From: Chitinophagaceae bacterium
GTDB lineage: Bacteria > Bacteroidota > Bacteroidia > Chitinophagales > Chitinophagaceae
Length of the DNA stretch: 64,000 nt
Direction of reading: 5' to 3'
NCBI GenBank assembly: GCA_016710165.1
Contig: JADJLJ010000002.1
Location: forward strand, 124,001 to 188,000
Numbering within the stretch: position 1 is the stretch's first letter; each line of letters starts with the position of its first letter. A program made the translations under genes and the position numbers. The notes beneath the pieces were generated by a model, which was not told the origin of the DNA, did no database searches, and saw only the letters and a list, made by a program, of their open reading frames with translations. Positions 61,447 to 64,000 of the stretch are shown one piece after another.

Positions 61447-63561
61447 TTAAACCACTTTCCGGTAATTAAGCCGGATGGAGTTTATGGCCAGCACCACATC
61501 GCTGAAACCCATTGCCAGGGCAGCCAGTCCGGGTTGCAGCAAGCCCATGGCTGCGATGGGGATGGCAACAATATTATAGATGAATGCCCAGAAAAGGTTT
61601 CCCTTGATGGTACGGAACGTATGTTTACCCAGGCCCAATGCCAATGGCAGATGTTGTATGCCTTTATTCATCAAAACAACCTGGGCGGTTTGTACAGCCA
61701 ATTGTGTTGCTTCGCTCATGGAAATGCCGATGCTGGCTTTTGCGAGGGCCGGTGCATCATTGATGCCGTCACCCACCATGGCAACCGGCGCTTCCTTGTT
61801 CAGCTGCTCAATGATCAGCAGTTTTTCTTCGGGCGTTTTTTCTGCATATACTTTATCAATACCCAGGGCCGTGGCCGTTTTCTGTGTTCTGTCCAGCGAG
61901 TCACCGCTTAATAAAATGGTCTGTATGTTTTTTGAATGCAGGTAACTGATCACCTCTTTTGCTTCCGCCCTTATCTCGTCTTCCATGTCAAACCAGCCCG
62001 CCAGCTTTTCATTCCGGAGTAAGTAAGCGGTATGTGATCCGTCACTTGTCTGACTTGCAGCAATTTTATGTGAACCTAATTGCCAGGTATTTCCAACAAC
62101 GTCTTCGGCTTTGATGCCGAGGCCCTTCATTTCTTCGACCTTTTTCCACTGGATCGTATCGGTCACCTTCCATTCTGCAGTAATTGTTTTTGCAATGGGG
62201 TGATTGGAATATTTTTCCAGTGAAAAAACAACCCGTTTGAACTCGTCTTCAGCTAAAGCCAATGAACTCATGCCGGTAACCTGGAAATTCCCCTTAGTCA
62301 ATGTTCCGGTCTTATCAAATACAACCGTCCTTATATCTTTAAACAACTCAAGGCTTTTTGCATTACGGAAAAGGATGCCGTTTTTAGCAGCACGGCCCAA
62401 CCCAACCGCAATAGCAGCCGGAGTTGCCAGTCCCATGGCACAGGGACAACTGATCACCAGCACAGCAATACTCCTCATCAATGAACCGGTGGCGCTTACA
62501 TCAAAGGCAAAATGATTGACCAGGAAAGTAACCGCCGAGATCCCGATCACCACCGGAACAAAAACAGCGCTGATCTTATCTGCCAGTTGCTGAACAGGCG
62601 GTTTTTCACCCTGGGCCTGTTTAACGAGACTAAGTATATTGCTGAGTACCGTATCTTTTCCGATGGCAGTCACCTGCGCCTTCACGGTCCCATCGGTTAC
62701 CAGGCTTCCGCCGATCAACGCATCTTTTTTCGTTTTGTGAACAGGTTTGCTTTCACCGGTCAACAGAGATTCATTCACATGCACATCTCCCCATAATATC
62801 TTACAGTCCATCGGCACCTGTTCACCCTGCTTTATGAGGATGAGATCCCCCACGTGCAGCTTTGTATTTTCAACCGGGAAGATCAATTCTTTGTGTTGAT
62901 CATCAAAAGCGATCATATTGGCCATTATTTTCTGCTGTTTGGCCAGTTTTTTTAATTCTCTCTGGGTAGTCTCCACCGATTTGTGTTCTATCCATTCGCC
63001 TAAAAAAACAAGGGTGATGATGGTAGCCGTTGTTTCATAAAAGATATAATCCATACCCAGGTTACCAATGGTTCCGATCAGGCTGTATGCAAAAGCAGCC
63101 AGGGCACCCATGGCGATCAGTACATTCATATTGGGAATGCCCCGGCGCAGGCTTTTTACGGCGCTGACACCGAAATAACCCATGCCTACCAGGAAGACAG
63201 GAACACATATCGCCAGCTGGATCCATGGGTTCATCAAAAAGTGGATATGCCAGGGCAGCATGTGGAGCATTAAGACCAGGGTAAACGGAAGGCAGAAAAG
63301 GAAACGCTGGAGATGGTTGGAGAAAAGAGTTTTGGGTTTGTGGTTTGTAGTTTGTTGTTCGTTCACAACTGTATACCCTAAATCTGCTATTCCTTTGGCA
63401 AGCTGGTCCCTGGATTTTTTTCCATTCATCTCAAAACTAACTTCCCCACCGATAAAGTTCACTTTCACATCCTTTAATCCCTCTTTTTCCAGGTACCTGT
63501 TAATGGTGAGCGCACAGTTGGTGCAGGTCATTCCTTCTACTTTCCAGTCAACTTTTTCCAT
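61447..63561 (-). CDS. copA: Copper-translocating P1B-type ATPase CopA
   Basis: 704 residues. One N-terminal HMA domain (GMTCTNCALTINRYLE), eight membrane helices, the copper-transport CPC site SCPCAMGLATPAA, phosphorylation motif FDKTGTLTKG near residue 415, HP motif KYSNHPIAKTI, and the ATP-binding GDGINDAPAL. The combination marks a Cu(I) exporter. The stop is 22 bp from the recQ start (same strand). With CopA, MbnP/MbnH and the DsbD pair, copper and thiol handling is well represented in this window. Confidence 0.95.
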   Translation of the reverse strand: MEKVDWKVEGMTCTNCALTINRYLEKEGLKDVKVNFIGGEVSFEMNGKKSRDQLAKGIADLGYTVVNEQQTTNHKPKTLFSNHLQRFLFCLPFTLVLMLHMLPWHIHFLMNPWIQLAICVPVFLVGMGYFGVSAVKSLRRGIPNMNVLIAMGALAAFAYSLIGTIGNLGMDYIFYETTATIITLVFLGEWIEHKSVETTQRELKKLAKQQKIMANMIAFDDQHKELIFPVENTKLHVGDLILIKQGEQVPMDCKILWGDVHVNESLLTGESKPVHKTKKDALIGGSLVTDGTVKAQVTAIGKDTVLSNILSLVKQAQGEKPPVQQLADKISAVFVPVVIGISAVTFLVNHFAFDVSATGSLMRSIAVLVISCPCAMGLATPAAIAVGLGRAAKNGILFRNAKSLELFKDIRTVVFDKTGTLTKGNFQVTGMSSLALAEDEFKRVVFSLEKYSNHPIAKTITAEWKVTDTIQWKKVEEMKGLGIKAEDVVGNTWQLGSHKIAASQTSDGSHTAYLLRNEKLAGWFDMEDEIRAEAKEVISYLHSKNIQTILLSGDSLDRTQKTATALGIDKVYAEKTPEEKLLIIEQLNKEAPVAMVGDGINDAPALAKASIGISMSEATQLAVQTAQVVLMNKGIQHLPLALGLGKHTFRTIKGNLFWAFIYNIVAIPIAAMGLLQPGLAALAMGFSDVVLAINSIRLNYRKVV

Positions 63562-63611
63562 AATGCAAAATTATTGCCTGAAATTGTAGCCCGATTACCA
63601 ATGCCGGAAAA

Positions 63612-63619
63612 TATCTTTG
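63612..63619 (+). promoter_or_regulatory. Bacteroidota -7 promoter element for tsaE
   Basis: TATCTTTG fits TAnnTTTG and ends 4 bases before the ATG, implying a leaderless transcript, in the 62-bp gap divergent from copA. Confidence 0.5.
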
Positions 63620-63623
63620 CAAC

Positions 63624-64000
63624 ATGGAGGTAAATTTTAAACTGGAGGAAATTCAACAGGCAGCTGAAAAGCTTATTGCTGCTGCAGCCGGGCATAAGGT
63701 ATTTGCATTTCATGGAGAAATGGGTGCCGGTAAAACCACTTTTATCCATGCATTGTGTGAGCGGATGGGCGTAATGGATGTCGTCTCAAGTCCTACCTTC
63801 TCCATCATCAACCAATACAGGACCGCCGATGGGCAAACGATCTACCACATGGACCTGTACCGGATGAAAGATGAAAGCGAGGCCATTCATGCCGGGGTGG
63901 AAGATTGCCTCTATTCAGGCCATATATGCCTGGTGGAATGGCCTGAAAAAGCCCCGGGTATCTTCCCGGGCGATACGCTGCACATTTCCATAAGCTATGT
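63624..64000 (+). CDS. tsaE: tRNA threonylcarbamoyladenosine biosynthesis protein TsaE (3' end outside window)
   Basis: The first 125 codons are present: a P-loop in FHGEMGAGKTTFIHAL, the conserved VSSPTFSIINQY, HMDLYRM and VEWPEKAP. The frame runs off the right end. Normal length is about 140-150 residues, so most of the protein is here. TsaE is the ATPase that works with TsaB and TsaD in making t6A37 on tRNAs. Too short to be caught without an end codon in the window. Confidence 0.93.
   Translation, partial: MEVNFKLEEIQQAAEKLIAAAAGHKVFAFHGEMGAGKTTFIHALCERMGVMDVVSSPTFSIINQYRTADGQTIYHMDLYRMKDESEAIHAGVEDCLYSGHICLVEWPEKAPGIFPGDTLHISISY

Overview
The window looks like a chromosome segment of a member of the Bacteroidota, most likely the Chitinophagales/Chitinophagaceae. 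Evidence: two very large secreted proteins end in type IX secretion (T9SS) sorting domains; several genes have a TAnnTTTG promoter element, often only a few bases before the ATG; Shine-Dalgarno sequences are weak; the gene set includes IcmF, a PcrB-type prenyl transferase, LytTR and OmpR regulators, MbnP/MbnH and DUF5777; and the base composition is moderate. The exact genus is inference. No tRNA, rRNA or CRISPR array was recognised.

Layout. 1-4.6 kb: LolA-like protein fragment, a DsbD-type thiol reductase pair, an integron attC-like palindrome and an OmpA-family protein. 4.6-6.8 kb: an IS3-family insertion sequence using a -1 frameshift, a host gene truncated by it, and two REP-like repeats. 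6.8-15.6 kb: two divergent giant surface proteins (the first split by a one-base frameshift in a G run), sharing a repeat domain. 15.7-18.8 kb: TonB receptor and rsmA. 18.9-26 kb: two divergent redox operons, one with CX4CH cytochrome-like lipoproteins plus a DUF5777 barrel, the other with a Tat-type Fe-S protein, NrfD, an anchored protein and cytochrome c. 26-40 kb: housekeeping and envelope genes (icmF, an ECF sigma factor, a ChaN-like protein, an amidase, a flippase, the MbnP/MbnH copper pair, arfB, a GGGP synthase). 40.4-41.9 kb: a REP-associated tyrosine transposase flanked by inverted REPs and followed by an 83-bp tandem array that repeats the end of the transposase gene plus a REP. 42-50 kb: phosphatase, a decayed TPR gene, small membrane proteins, an M28 peptidase with a duplicated tail, and a LytTR/LytS-type two-component pair; several genes here carry one-base homopolymer frameshifts. 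50-64 kb: ruvB, a serine hydrolase, an OmpR-type regulator, a four-helix-bundle gene inside a pair of perfect 22-bp inverted repeats, a di-haem peroxidase, a HerA-like ATPase, an LTA-synthase-like sulfatase, recQ, copA and the start of tsaE.

How the genes fit together. The window is mostly ordinary chromosome carrying envelope redox and metal-handling functions (DsbD, two cytochrome operons, MbnP/MbnH, a second MauG-type peroxidase, CopA, TonB receptor), interrupted by small repeat-based elements. The most distinctive structures are the REP/transposase-tail array (40.4-41.9 kb) and the four-helix-bundle element (54.2-54.7 kb). Repeated one-base indels in homopolymers, at 8.3 kb and at 43-49 kb, should be treated as possible assembly errors before any gene is called dead.
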